This document shows positions 51,508 through 59,285 of a stretch of DNA of 64,000 nt, piece by piece. The stretch lies in the NCBI GenBank assembly GCA_964516285.1, contig CAZEWP010000001.1, positions 1 through 64,000 of the forward strand, given 5' to 3'. The DNA is from UBA1547 sp964516285 (GTDB taxonomy: Bacteria; Patescibacteriota; Saccharimonadia; Saccharimonadales; Saccharimonadaceae). Every line of letters begins with the position of its first letter. The first letter of the stretch is position 1. The notes beneath the pieces are model-generated. The model was given only the letters and a program-made list of their open reading frames with translations, had not been told where the DNA came from and searched no databases. Made by a program: the position numbers and the translations under genes.

Positions 51508-52530
51508 ATGAAGATTAAACAAAACATCCCTTTAAAAGATTTAACCACGATGCGCCTTGGCGGAATGGCCAATTTTGTCATAGAAGTCACTAGTGAAGAC
51601 GAAGTAAGACAAGCCCACCAGTTTGCCCTGGATAAAAAACTACCTTTTTTCGTCATTGGAGCCGGCAGTAACTTAATTGCTAAAGACACTGGTTATCCCG
51701 GGGTTTTAATTAAAATGTCTATCTTAGGTGTTGAGATTATGGAAGAAACCACCAACTCTTTAACTGTCACTATTGGAGCTGGTGAAACTTGGGATGATAT
51801 TACAAAACAGTTTAGTGAACAGGGTTGGAGTGGTATCGAAGCCATGTCTGGTATTCCCGGCACAGCTGGCGCGACTGTTATCCAAAATGTTGGCGCTTAC
51901 GGCCAAGAAATTGTAAACACTCTCCAAACAGTCAGAGTTTATGATACTAAAATTCAAGAATTCACTACCCTGACCGCTAAAGATTGTAAATTATCTTATC
52001 GTCATAGTATTTTTCGAGGTGAAGCTACGGGAAGATATATCGTCACTCAAATCACCCTAAAGTTAACTCACACCCAACTCCAACCCCCACTTTATAATTC
52101 CTTGCAAAAATATTTTGACAACCAACAATCCAGCGACTACTCGCCATCAGCTATTCGCAAAGCCGTTTTAGCGGTCCGAGCTTCAAAGCTACCAGACCCT
52201 AAAAAATTACCGAATAGTGGCTCTTTTTTCAAAAATTCTCTAATCAATAAAGACCAAGCTGATCAACTTAGAGTCATCGACGAACAAGCGCCAATCTTTG
52301 TAGCTGACAACCAACTATTCAAAGTTCCTAGTGGTTATTTAATCGAAAAAGCCGGCCTAAAGAATAAATCTCTCTTTGGCTTTAAAGTCCACGATCAAAA
52401 TGCTGTCGTTCTAGTTAACGAATCAGCAGACTCCTACCATGATCTTATTAAAGCCCGTCAAACTATTATCCAAACAGTAGCGGATAAGTTTCAAATTACG
52501 CTTGAACAAGAACCCCTCGAAATTGGCTAG
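51508..52530 (+). CDS. murB: UDP-N-acetylenolpyruvoylglucosamine reductase
   Basis: The 340-residue FAD enzyme has TTMRLGGMANFVIEV, VIGAGSNLIAKDTGYPGVLIK, GIEAMSGIPGTAGATVIQNVGAYGQE and SYRHSIFR (type I signature Tyr). The proton-donor Ser lies in LPNSGSFFKN and the final Glu near LEQEPLEIG. It reduces the MurA product to UDP-MurNAc, and murA lies 2.1 kb downstream. The start is leaderless by the position of the -10 box. Confidence 0.96.
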   Translation: MKIKQNIPLKDLTTMRLGGMANFVIEVTSEDEVRQAHQFALDKKLPFFVIGAGSNLIAKDTGYPGVLIKMSILGVEIMEETTNSLTVTIGAGETWDDITKQFSEQGWSGIEAMSGIPGTAGATVIQNVGAYGQEIVNTLQTVRVYDTKIQEFTTLTAKDCKLSYRHSIFRGEATGRYIVTQITLKLTHTQLQPPLYNSLQKYFDNQQSSDYSPSAIRKAVLAVRASKLPDPKKLPNSGSFFKNSLINKDQADQLRVIDEQAPIFVADNQLFKVPSGYLIEKAGLKNKSLFGFKVHDQNAVVLVNESADSYHDLIKARQTIIQTVADKFQITLEQEPLEIG

Positions 52531-52554
52531 CTTGCGATTTTTAGTAAAAAAACT

Positions 52555-52560
52555 TATGCT
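52555..52560 (+). promoter_or_regulatory. -10 box of the pseudopilin cluster
   Basis: TATGCT lies 6 nt before the ATG at 52567. A second TATACT directly abuts the ATG. Confidence 0.4.
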
Positions 52561-52566
52561 TATACT

Positions 52567-53019
52567 ATGAGAAAGCTAGGTTTTACGATCATTGAAGTTT
52601 CGGTAGCCATCACTCTTTTAGGCATCTTCCTTGCCATTGGCACCTTGGGGCTACAAAATTACCTAGCCGGAGCTAGAGATCGAGAAAGAAAAGACGATCT
52701 CCAGAGCATTGCCACTCATCTTGAAAATTACTACCGAGACCATGGCCAATACCCTTCAATCGCACAATTCACTAAAGATGATGACACCCCTGAAGATCCC
52801 CGAGAAACCTTAAACAGATTAGCGATTGATGACGTTACAGCACCTAATCAAGAAGAGATTTCTTTTAAAGCTAGCACCACTCAAGATAACTTAGACATTA
52901 ATACCTACATCTATACTCCCACTTGCACTGAAACTGGAAAGATTTGTCATAGTTTTATTTTAGCCACTAAATTAGAAAATAATAACGAAGCTTTTACGAT
53001 AGAAAGTAAACACCAATGA
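52567..53019 (+). CDS. Pseudopilin (type IV pilin-like)
   Basis: The product has 150 residues. A short basic leader ends at G5/F6, with Glu at mature position 5 and a hydrophobic helix (FTIIEVSVAITLLGIFLAIGTLGL). An N-terminal pilin helix and a small globular domain follow, with a C-terminal Cys pair (PTCTETGKICHS). It is first of three overlapping genes and overlaps the next by 4 bp. It probably forms part of a pilus-tip or priming complex. Confidence 0.85.
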   Translation: MRKLGFTIIEVSVAITLLGIFLAIGTLGLQNYLAGARDRERKDDLQSIATHLENYYRDHGQYPSIAQFTKDDDTPEDPRETLNRLAIDDVTAPNQEEISFKASTTQDNLDINTYIYTPTCTETGKICHSFILATKLENNNEAFTIESKHQ

Positions 53020-53384
53020 TTTTAAAATTAAATCGTAAAACTTCTGGATTCAGCACAGCTGAATTAGTTGTCACTCTTTTTGTGGCCACCACTTACATTT
53101 TTGCTGGCTACGAAACTTTTAAATTAGCCACAAAAGATAGTGGTCTAGTAAAAAACCTAAATGAAACTCACCAAAACATTACTAATAAACTAGAAGAAAT
53201 CAAACTAAACCCACCTGACTTCTGCCCTCCTCCAGGCCCAACGGAAGATAATGGTTTAACTATAACCTGTCAGACTATTACATTAGATGACACTAACCAT
53301 TTTTATTTTAAAATAACTGCTAAACAATCACTCCTTGAGAAAGATCAATTTTTAGAGCAAACTATCTATGTCAAACAAAATTAG
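53016..53384 (+). CDS. Pseudopilin-like minor subunit
   Basis: The 122-residue product has prepilin signature KTSGFSTAELVVTLFVATTYIFAG: cleavage after G11, Glu at mature position 5. The small globular part has two Cys (FCPPPGPTEDNG...ITCQT). It overlaps both neighbours, by 4 bp upstream and 17 bp downstream, so it is coexpressed with the other minor pilins. The helix is interrupted by polar residues compared with the major pilin. Confidence 0.8.
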   Translation: MILKLNRKTSGFSTAELVVTLFVATTYIFAGYETFKLATKDSGLVKNLNETHQNITNKLEEIKLNPPDFCPPPGPTEDNGLTITCQTITLDDTNHFYFKITAKQSLLEKDQFLEQTIYVKQN

Positions 53385-54078
53385 AAAAAATCTCCAACAA
53401 GGCTTTACGGTGAGCGAAATTATTATTGTGGCCCCAATTGTTTTAGCCACTTTGACCGGCTTAGTTACCTCAATTGTGTTCATAACAACGACGATCTTGC
53501 AACTTAGTAAAGCCAACTACCAACGACAAGAAATCTTATCTGCTCTTGATACTATAGCCGAGGACTTAAGTGTCAATGCCGAGGTGGTAGACAAAAGCTT
53601 CACCCCTATAACTCCGCAAGGCAAAAATGACGATGAAACTAAGTTTGAAACTAACTCTCTAGTGCTTGTCATAAAAAGACCGCTACTTTCAAGTCACTTG
53701 AAAAATAAGCATAAAGATTTAATTTTAACAAACTCCGTTGAAAATGACTGCTCTGGACCCCTTGACCCAGCTATGATTAATGTTGTTTATTTTCTAAAAG
53801 ACAAGACACTTTGGCGCCGAGTTTTATTGCCTAATGAACCAACCGAAAAAACTTATTGTCTTAATAGTAATAAAATTGAAATAAACAACTTAAAAGACCG
53901 ACCAAGTTGCTCCGCCACTGATAATCCCATCTGTTTGGCTAAAGATAGTAAAATCTTAACTGAAGTAGCTGATTTCAAAATTAAAGCTTTAAATAAAAAA
54001 TTACCTGAAATTACTATAAAAGTTAAAGATCAGGCTATCACGAAAAAAGTTTTTGTTGACTATCCAGCTCATCCTTAA
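53368..54078 (+). CDS. Minor pilin (PilW/GspJ-like)
   Basis: The 236-residue product has prepilin leader QQGFTVSEIIIVAPIVLATLTGLVTS, with cleavage after G12 and Glu at mature position 5. It is the largest of the three minor pilins, similar in size and order to PilW/GspJ-type subunits. The globular part contains paired Cys residues (ENDCSGP; TYCLNS; PSCSATDNPICLA). It is the last gene of the cluster, and the major pilin gene downstream has its own promoter. Confidence 0.8.
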   Translation: MSNKIRKNLQQGFTVSEIIIVAPIVLATLTGLVTSIVFITTTILQLSKANYQRQEILSALDTIAEDLSVNAEVVDKSFTPITPQGKNDDETKFETNSLVLVIKRPLLSSHLKNKHKDLILTNSVENDCSGPLDPAMINVVYFLKDKTLWRRVLLPNEPTEKTYCLNSNKIEINNLKDRPSCSATDNPICLAKDSKILTEVADFKIKALNKKLPEITIKVKDQAITKKVFVDYPAHP

Positions 54079-54099
54079 AGAAAATTAACTTTTTTGCGC

Positions 54100-54128
54100 T
54101 TGTGTTTAATTTTAAAACCCTCTATAAT
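54100..54128 (+). promoter_or_regulatory. Promoter of the major pilin gene
   Basis: TTGTGT (54100-54105) and TATAAT (54123-54128) are separated by 17 nt. The leader of about 35 nt ends with AAGAAGGAAA as Shine-Dalgarno. Confidence 0.65.
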
Positions 54129-54167
54129 ATGTTTGTATTAAAATCATAACTCAAGAAGGAAAATTAT

Positions 54168-54629
54168 ATGAAAATTAAGCGCCACAACAATCAAGGTTTC
54201 ACTATTGTAGAGCTGGTAATTGTGATTGTTATTATCGGTATCCTAACCGCAATTGGTCTAGTTACCTATAATGGCTTAACTGATCGGGCTAAAAAAGCTC
54301 AGGTTGATTCTGCTGTTAGTAACCTTAGTAATTTTTTAGATGTTTATTATGCTGAAGAAGGGGTTTATCCTAATACTTCTGCGCAAGCTAGCAGTTTTAA
54401 ATTTGCTAAACTCCCTGGAGGGATTGAAACTACTGGTGCTAATGAAGATGCTGGGTGGGCAACAGATGATAACACTAAAGTCAATTTACGCTACTTTGAC
54501 TGTGACGACAAAGGCTATGTCATTAAATATAAGTATCCTGGTAAGAGTTGGGATAAAAAAACTGTTGGCACAACGCCAGATGGCTGCTATAACGCTACTG
54601 ATTCGGCTATAAATCTTTACCAAAACTAA
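54168..54629 (+). CDS. Type IV major pilin-like protein
   Basis: The 153-residue product has cleavage after G10 and mature N-terminus FTIVELVIVIVIIGILTAIGLVTYNG with Glu5. The alpha helix continues to about residue 55, and the globular domain has two Cys (DCDDKGYV...DGCYNA) that probably form the C-terminal D-loop disulfide. It has its own strong promoter and Shine-Dalgarno, which fits an abundant subunit. The N-terminal helix closely resembles that of the RCC1 pilin at 2.5 kb, suggesting they join the same fibre. Confidence 0.9.
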   Translation: MKIKRHNNQGFTIVELVIVIVIIGILTAIGLVTYNGLTDRAKKAQVDSAVSNLSNFLDVYYAEEGVYPNTSAQASSFKFAKLPGGIETTGANEDAGWATDDNTKVNLRYFDCDDKGYVIKYKYPGKSWDKKTVGTTPDGCYNATDSAINLYQN

Positions 54630-54677
54630 CAACTCTATCTGCTTGACCATATCTCATTTGTGAGATAAGCTATAGTT

Positions 54678-56213
54678 ATGAAACTAAATTATAAACAAAA
54701 AATTGGGTATTTAATTCAAAATGCCCGACAATCTCGCAATTTAACTCAAAAACAATTAGCCGAAGCTCTTGGTACCAGCCAAAGTGCGATTAATCGGATT
54801 GAAAAAGGTGGGCAAAACATCAGCCTGGAAATGCTGGCCAAGATTAGCGATGTCTTATCTAGTGAATTAATTAGTTTAAACCTTTCTGGAAAACTCGCTT
54901 TTAAAATTAATGGTGGCAAAAGATTAGCTGGTTCTATTGATGTTAAAACTAGTAAAAACGCGGCCGTTGGGCTACTTTGTGCCAGTTTACTAAATCACGG
55001 CACCACTATTATTCGCCGAGTAGCTAAAATTGAAGAAGTTAACCGCATTATTGAAGTTCTTAATAGCCTTGGCGTTAAAACCCGATGGCTGAATCAACAA
55101 AATGACTTAGAGATTAAACCACCAGCTCGACTAAAATTAACCGAAATTGATGAAGAGGCTGCTAAAAAAACGCGCTCGGTTTTAATGTTTCTTGGCCCTC
55201 TGCTCAACCAATATAAAAAATTTACAATTCCTTTTGCTGGAGGTTGCAACCTAGGCACCCGCACAGTAGAGCCTCATTTGGCGGGACTCCGAGCGTTTGG
55301 CTTGAATATTGAAGTCGCTAATAATCACTATCATATGACTGTTAAAAAAACCACTAAAGAACCTAACACTAGATACATTCTTTTAACTGAGCGCAGTGAT
55401 ACGGCTACCGAAAATGTTATTATGGCTTCCGCTTTAAGCGAAGGCACAACTATTATTCGCAACGCTAGCCCTAACTATATGGTGCAAGATGTTTGTTTCT
55501 TCTTGCAAAAGCTAGGGGTTAAGATTGAAGGGATTGGCACAACTATTCTTAAAATTACCGGCAAAAAAAATATTAACAAAAATATCGATTATTATCCCAG
55601 CGAAGACCCTATTGAAGCTATGAGTTTTATTGCAGCTGGGGTGGTAACTAATTCCGAAATTACTATCAAGCGGGTGCCAATTGAATTCGTCGAAATTGAA
55701 CTAGCTATTTTAGCTTCGATGGGCCTAAAATATGAAATAAGTTCTGAATACAAAGCTCGCAATAATGAAACTCGATTAGTCAACCTAAAAATTTTTAGAT
55801 CTAAACTGGTCGCTCCAAAAGATAAACTCCACTGTATGCCCTTCCCAGGTGTTAACATGGATAATCTACCCTTCTTAGGCTTGATTGCCACTGTGGCTAA
55901 AGGTCGCACGCTAGTTCATGATTGGTCTTACGATAACCGGGCCATTTATTTTACTGAACTTCAAAAATTAAATGCCCATATTGAATTAGTTGATCCACAC
56001 CGAGTCTATATTACCGGGCCAACTAAATGGCAACCAGCTGATATTATCTCTCCACCAGCCCTTAGACCATCGGCTGTCATTATGTTAGCCATGCTAGCAG
56101 TCCCCGGTACTTCAACACTCCAAAATGTCTATTCTATTAACCGTGGTTATGAAGATTTTGCTAATCGCTTAAACTTATTAGGGGCAGATATTCAGACGCT
56201 TAGAGAGGTCTAG
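54678..56213 (+). CDS. murA: UDP-GlcNAc 1-carboxyvinyltransferase with N-terminal HTH domain
   Basis: The product has 511 residues against about 420 for ordinary MurA. The first ~65 residues form an Xre-type helix-turn-helix (IQNARQSRNLTQKQLAEALG; SQSAINRIEKGGQNISLEML). The EPSP-synthase fold follows (FKINGGKRLAGSIDVKTSKNAAVGLL) with the phosphoenolpyruvate Cys in GGCNLGTRTVEPH. It performs the first committed step of peptidoglycan synthesis. To my knowledge this fusion is characteristic of Saccharibacteria. It could allow DNA binding or self-regulation, which is untested here. Confidence 0.93.
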   Translation: MKLNYKQKIGYLIQNARQSRNLTQKQLAEALGTSQSAINRIEKGGQNISLEMLAKISDVLSSELISLNLSGKLAFKINGGKRLAGSIDVKTSKNAAVGLLCASLLNHGTTIIRRVAKIEEVNRIIEVLNSLGVKTRWLNQQNDLEIKPPARLKLTEIDEEAAKKTRSVLMFLGPLLNQYKKFTIPFAGGCNLGTRTVEPHLAGLRAFGLNIEVANNHYHMTVKKTTKEPNTRYILLTERSDTATENVIMASALSEGTTIIRNASPNYMVQDVCFFLQKLGVKIEGIGTTILKITGKKNINKNIDYYPSEDPIEAMSFIAAGVVTNSEITIKRVPIEFVEIELAILASMGLKYEISSEYKARNNETRLVNLKIFRSKLVAPKDKLHCMPFPGVNMDNLPFLGLIATVAKGRTLVHDWSYDNRAIYFTELQKLNAHIELVDPHRVYITGPTKWQPADIISPPALRPSAVIMLAMLAVPGTSTLQNVYSINRGYEDFANRLNLLGADIQTLREV

Positions 56214-56484
56214 GCCCTGCTGGTGGCCGAGAAACACCACCGCTACTTTTAGCTGATGACTGGGTCGCCCCAGGATAACTAGTTGGCGAGACCGCACTAC
56301 GACTACTTCCCATGTTAGAAAACTGGTAACCACTAACTATTCGGCGACTAGCTTCGCGTTTTTTACGAGAAGAAAATGAATCTTGAGTTACAACACTCTC
56401 TCGAGAAGCCACCGCTCTAGCAAAAGCGTTACTTTGAAGTAGGTTAATATCGTTGTCTTGTGAGTTATCTGTGTTATTATCCAT
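56200..56484 (-). CDS. Small Ser-rich hypothetical protein
   Basis: The 94-residue product starts at MDNNTDNSQDN; an in-frame ATG lies two codons upstream. It is rich in Ser, Arg and Pro and probably disordered (SSRKKREASRRIVSGYQFSNMGSSRSA). The stop overlaps the 3' end of murA by 14 bp in a convergent arrangement. There is no domain, signal or membrane segment. It is plausible because of its position in an otherwise empty gap, but it could be spurious. Confidence 0.45.
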   Translation of the reverse strand: MDNNTDNSQDNDINLLQSNAFARAVASRESVVTQDSFSSRKKREASRRIVSGYQFSNMGSSRSAVSPTSYPGATQSSAKSSGGVSRPPAGPRPL

Positions 56485-56518
56485 AACCATATTCTACCAT
56501 AATTAAAATAATCTTAAA

Positions 56519-57943
56519 TTAATAAGCTTTAGAGAAAGAAGCCACACATTTAGCCGGACGACCACACCAAACACAAGTCCCACTAGTTTTATGTTGTTGA
56601 TCGATTGGCATATTACGCGACATCGCTCCAGTCGCTTCTTTGATTGACAATTCACAATCTGTTTCCCCGCACCAATTAATTTGAGCTAGACCTGCTTGAT
56701 CTTTGATAATTTTTTCAAACCTAGACTTATCATTCGTTTCAAAAATTCTCTGCTTGAGACTAGCTTCTGCTTTAGCAAGCATTTCTTGTTGGATTGTATC
56801 TAACAACTGTTCAACTTCCGTTACTAAGGTGGCACGCTTGAACTGACCCTTAGTAGAGTTATATCGCACAGCATAAGTTATTTGCTGACTAGACATTTCT
56901 TGTTCCCCAATTTCTAGCCGAATTGGCACTCCTCGAACCTCGTGATCATAGTATTTAGCCCCTGGTCGCAAATCATCACGATCATCCAATTCAGTGGCTA
57001 TTCCCGCCGTATTTAAATCTACTTGGAGAGCTTTGGCATAATCTAAAACTTGCTCACTAATCGGAATAATAACAACTTTGGTTGGTGCGACTTTAGGTGG
57101 TATCACCAAACCTTTTTCGTCACCATGAGCCATAATTAAAGCGCCAATCAATCTAGTTGAAACCCCCCAACTCGTCATCTGAACGAACTTTGTTTTTTCA
57201 TCTTTATCTAAAAAACTAACACCTGCCATTTTTGAGAAATTATCACCTAAATAGTGAGATGTGCCCATTTGCAAGGCTCGACCATCAGGCATCAAACCTT
57301 CAATACTATAAGAATCAACCGCTCCAGCAAATTTCTCTTTCTCGGATTTTTGACCAACGACTACTGGAATAGCTAGTGTCTCTCGAGCAAAATCTGCATA
57401 AACCTGCGTCATAATTGCCACTTCTTGTCTGGCCTCTTCTTCGGTTTGATGAGCAGTATGCCCTTCTTGCCACTGAAATTCGGTTGTCCTTAAAAATAAG
57501 CGAGGGTGTTTTTCCCAACGCACAACATTACACCATTGATTGACCTTGAGTGGCAAATCCCGATAAGATCGAATCCATCGTTTCATACTTTCATGAATAA
57601 TTGTTTCAGAAGTAGGACGAATAATTAAATTTTCTGCCAACTCAGCGCCACCAGCATAGGTTACCACGGCAATTTCTGGACTGAACCCTTCAATATGATC
57701 TTTCTCACGCGCCAAGAAAGATTCTGGAATAAACAGAGGGAACAAAGCATTTTTAGCACCGTGCTGTTTAATTCTAGCATCTAAATCATCTCGCATATTC
57801 TCCCATAAAGCATAGCCATAAGGTCGAATTGTCATACACCCCTTAACAGGAGCGTGTTCAGCTAATTCTGCACGATAAATAACCTCCTGGTACCAATCTG
57901 AGAAGTTATCGGTAAATGATGGTAGTTTTTTATTCTTGGCCAC
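56519..57943 (-). CDS. proS: Prolyl-tRNA synthetase, archaeal/eukaryal type
   Basis: The product has 474 residues from a GTG at 57941-57943 that follows AAGGAG. A longer frame would run back through tRNA-His and is rejected. Class II motifs are seen (LIIRPTSETIIHESMKRWIRSYRDLP; RWEKHPRLFLRTTEFQWQEGHTAH). There is no bacterial-type editing insertion, and a C-terminal zinc-like domain (CGETDCELS...CVWCGRPAKC) ends in Tyr (KAY), as in archaeal-type ProRS. It charges tRNA-Pro. Confidence 0.94.
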   Translation of the reverse strand: MAKNKKLPSFTDNFSDWYQEVIYRAELAEHAPVKGCMTIRPYGYALWENMRDDLDARIKQHGAKNALFPLFIPESFLAREKDHIEGFSPEIAVVTYAGGAELAENLIIRPTSETIIHESMKRWIRSYRDLPLKVNQWCNVVRWEKHPRLFLRTTEFQWQEGHTAHQTEEEARQEVAIMTQVYADFARETLAIPVVVGQKSEKEKFAGAVDSYSIEGLMPDGRALQMGTSHYLGDNFSKMAGVSFLDKDEKTKFVQMTSWGVSTRLIGALIMAHGDEKGLVIPPKVAPTKVVIIPISEQVLDYAKALQVDLNTAGIATELDDRDDLRPGAKYYDHEVRGVPIRLEIGEQEMSSQQITYAVRYNSTKGQFKRATLVTEVEQLLDTIQQEMLAKAEASLKQRIFETNDKSRFEKIIKDQAGLAQINWCGETDCELSIKEATGAMSRNMPIDQQHKTSGTCVWCGRPAKCVASFSKAY

Positions 57944-57966
57944 AACACTCCTTAATTTCTTAAAAA

Positions 57967-58044
57967 TGGGGCGAACGATGGGGTTCGAACCCACGACCTT
58001 CGGATCCACAGACCGACGCTCTAACCAACTGAGCTACGTTCGCC
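57967..58044 (-). tRNA. tRNA-His (GTG) with encoded G-1
   Basis: The extra 5' G-1 at 58044 pairs with discriminator C (57970), the His identity element. Acceptor GCGAACG pairs with CGTTCGC, the anticodon loop is CTGTGGA (GTG), and the T arm is GTGGG-TTCGAAC-CCCAT (the last pair being G-U). CCA is encoded (57967-57969). Confidence 0.95.
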
Positions 58045-58239
58045 ATATTTTGATGCTGGTGCCCTTTTGGTGGAAGTATAACAACCACTAGGCATAAATT
58101 TATAGGCAGTAATAACTACTAACTAGTTAAATTATACTACATTTTTTATATTTTGCGTTAAAAATTTACTATTTTTTGTATAAAAAGATAAAAATTAAAA
58201 ATTTTATGTTACAATAGTTATGAAAGAAGGTAGATAAAT

Positions 58240-59028
58240 ATGACTTATGAAGAAAGACTGAAAAAATTATTAGGAAATAATGACCCGTTTTGGTATACCA
58301 CAATAGATAATTTTGTTAGAACAACATACGAAGATAAAGAACAAGCAATTAGTGATTTAGAAAATCTTGCAAAAGATAATGCTAAATTTAATGAATTTAC
58401 AAAACAAATCATTCAGAGAAAAGATAATTTAAAAAGTGTAAAGGAAGAGTTTTTAAATTTCCAAAATCAAGATATACAACGTGCAACAATTGATATGGCA
58501 AGAATGATGAATTATAAAATGCATGCTGAACAATTATATATTCCTATTTTAAATGGTTTTCAAGTTCAAAATGACAATAACCCACAAACTATATTATTGG
58601 CTTCAGGACATGGCTTTATGGAGCAATTAACATCTGATGGGTACATAGAAGATGGACAATTTGAAAAAAGAATTGATTTAGTAATAAATAATACTAAACA
58701 ATTTATGAAAAATAATGGTTGTGAAAATGTAGAAAATAGTTTTATATATTATAAAGACTATAATAACGGAACATTTAATTTTAAATTATATGTTCAAGAT
58801 ATGGTTGTAAATATTGAAAATCAAAAGAAAGTAATTAGAGCATTCATCGCATATTTTGTTGAACCACGAATGCACGATTTCTATCAATTAAGTTTAAGTG
58901 TCGGTCCATTTACTATGCCAACAGAGCAATTAAAAATTGGCATTATCGACTTAGAGCAAGACCAAATTACTATTTCACTTGACAATTTAATGAATACAAT
59001 AATGGATAATTTAAAATATAAAAATTAA
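58240..59028 (+). CDS. Hypothetical protein of the mobile element
   Basis: The 262-residue soluble product has a helical, charged N-terminal half and a beta-containing C-terminal half (VVNIENQKKVIRAFIAYFVEPRMHDFYQLSLSVGPF). I recognise no family. A Shine-Dalgarno GAAGG lies 10 nt before the ATG. Composition is extremely AT-rich like the relaxase and recombinase, so it belongs to the element. It is transcribed towards the oriT region and away from tRNA-His. A cargo or transfer accessory role is possible. Confidence 0.7.
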   Translation: MTYEERLKKLLGNNDPFWYTTIDNFVRTTYEDKEQAISDLENLAKDNAKFNEFTKQIIQRKDNLKSVKEEFLNFQNQDIQRATIDMARMMNYKMHAEQLYIPILNGFQVQNDNNPQTILLASGHGFMEQLTSDGYIEDGQFEKRIDLVINNTKQFMKNNGCENVENSFIYYKDYNNGTFNFKLYVQDMVVNIENQKKVIRAFIAYFVEPRMHDFYQLSLSVGPFTMPTEQLKIGIIDLEQDQITISLDNLMNTIMDNLKYKN

Positions 59029-59115
59029 ATTATCAAATAAAAGCCGTGGCACGTTTTGTTGCGTAAGCAATGAAAGTGGCGATAGGCTTTCTCTTTTATT
59101 TTCATTACGAAGTTT

Positions 59116-59199
59116 TGAAAATAAAAACATAATTTTGCTTGGCTTTATGCCTTGCTAAAATTATGCTTTAAAGGGTTTAAAAAGGGAAATTCCCTTTTT
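59116..59199. repeat. Cluster of inverted repeats next to oriT
   Basis: A gene-free stretch contains CATAATTTTGC...GCTAAAATTATG as a long-armed inverted repeat, then AAAGGGAAATTCCCTTT as a perfect palindrome. It lies between the hypothetical gene and the nick-site hairpin and is probably part of the element's transfer or replication control region. Confidence 0.6.
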
Positions 59200-59237
59200 C
59201 ACACCGTTATTGGCTTTGCCAATAGCGTAGTGTGTTA
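59200..59237 (+). other. Candidate oriT of pMV158/MobV type
   Basis: CACAC (59200-59204) and GTGTG (59230-59234) flank a 10-bp hairpin CGTTATTGGC-TTT-GCCAATAGCG. The sequence then reads TAGTGTG-TTA (59228-59237), identical to the pMV158 nick region where MobM cuts between G and T. The hairpin directly 5' of the nick has the same layout as in pMV158. The cognate relaxase gene lies next to it on the other strand. Confidence 0.8.
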
Positions 59238-59263
59238 CCATTTCGACAAAATGGTCTTTTACG

Positions 59264-59285
59264 ACGAGTTGTAGCTCGTTTTTTT
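59264..59285 (+). terminator. Intrinsic terminator
   Basis: ACGAG/CTCGT stem (59264-59268 with 59275-59279) is followed by a run of seven T. It overlaps the 3' end of the relaxase gene and would stop plus-strand transcription from the hypothetical gene. Confidence 0.65.

Noticed and set aside
57943..58009. N-terminal extension of ProRS to 58009
   Set aside because: It would translate through the tRNA-His gene. The GTG after AAGGAG gives the family-typical N-terminus.
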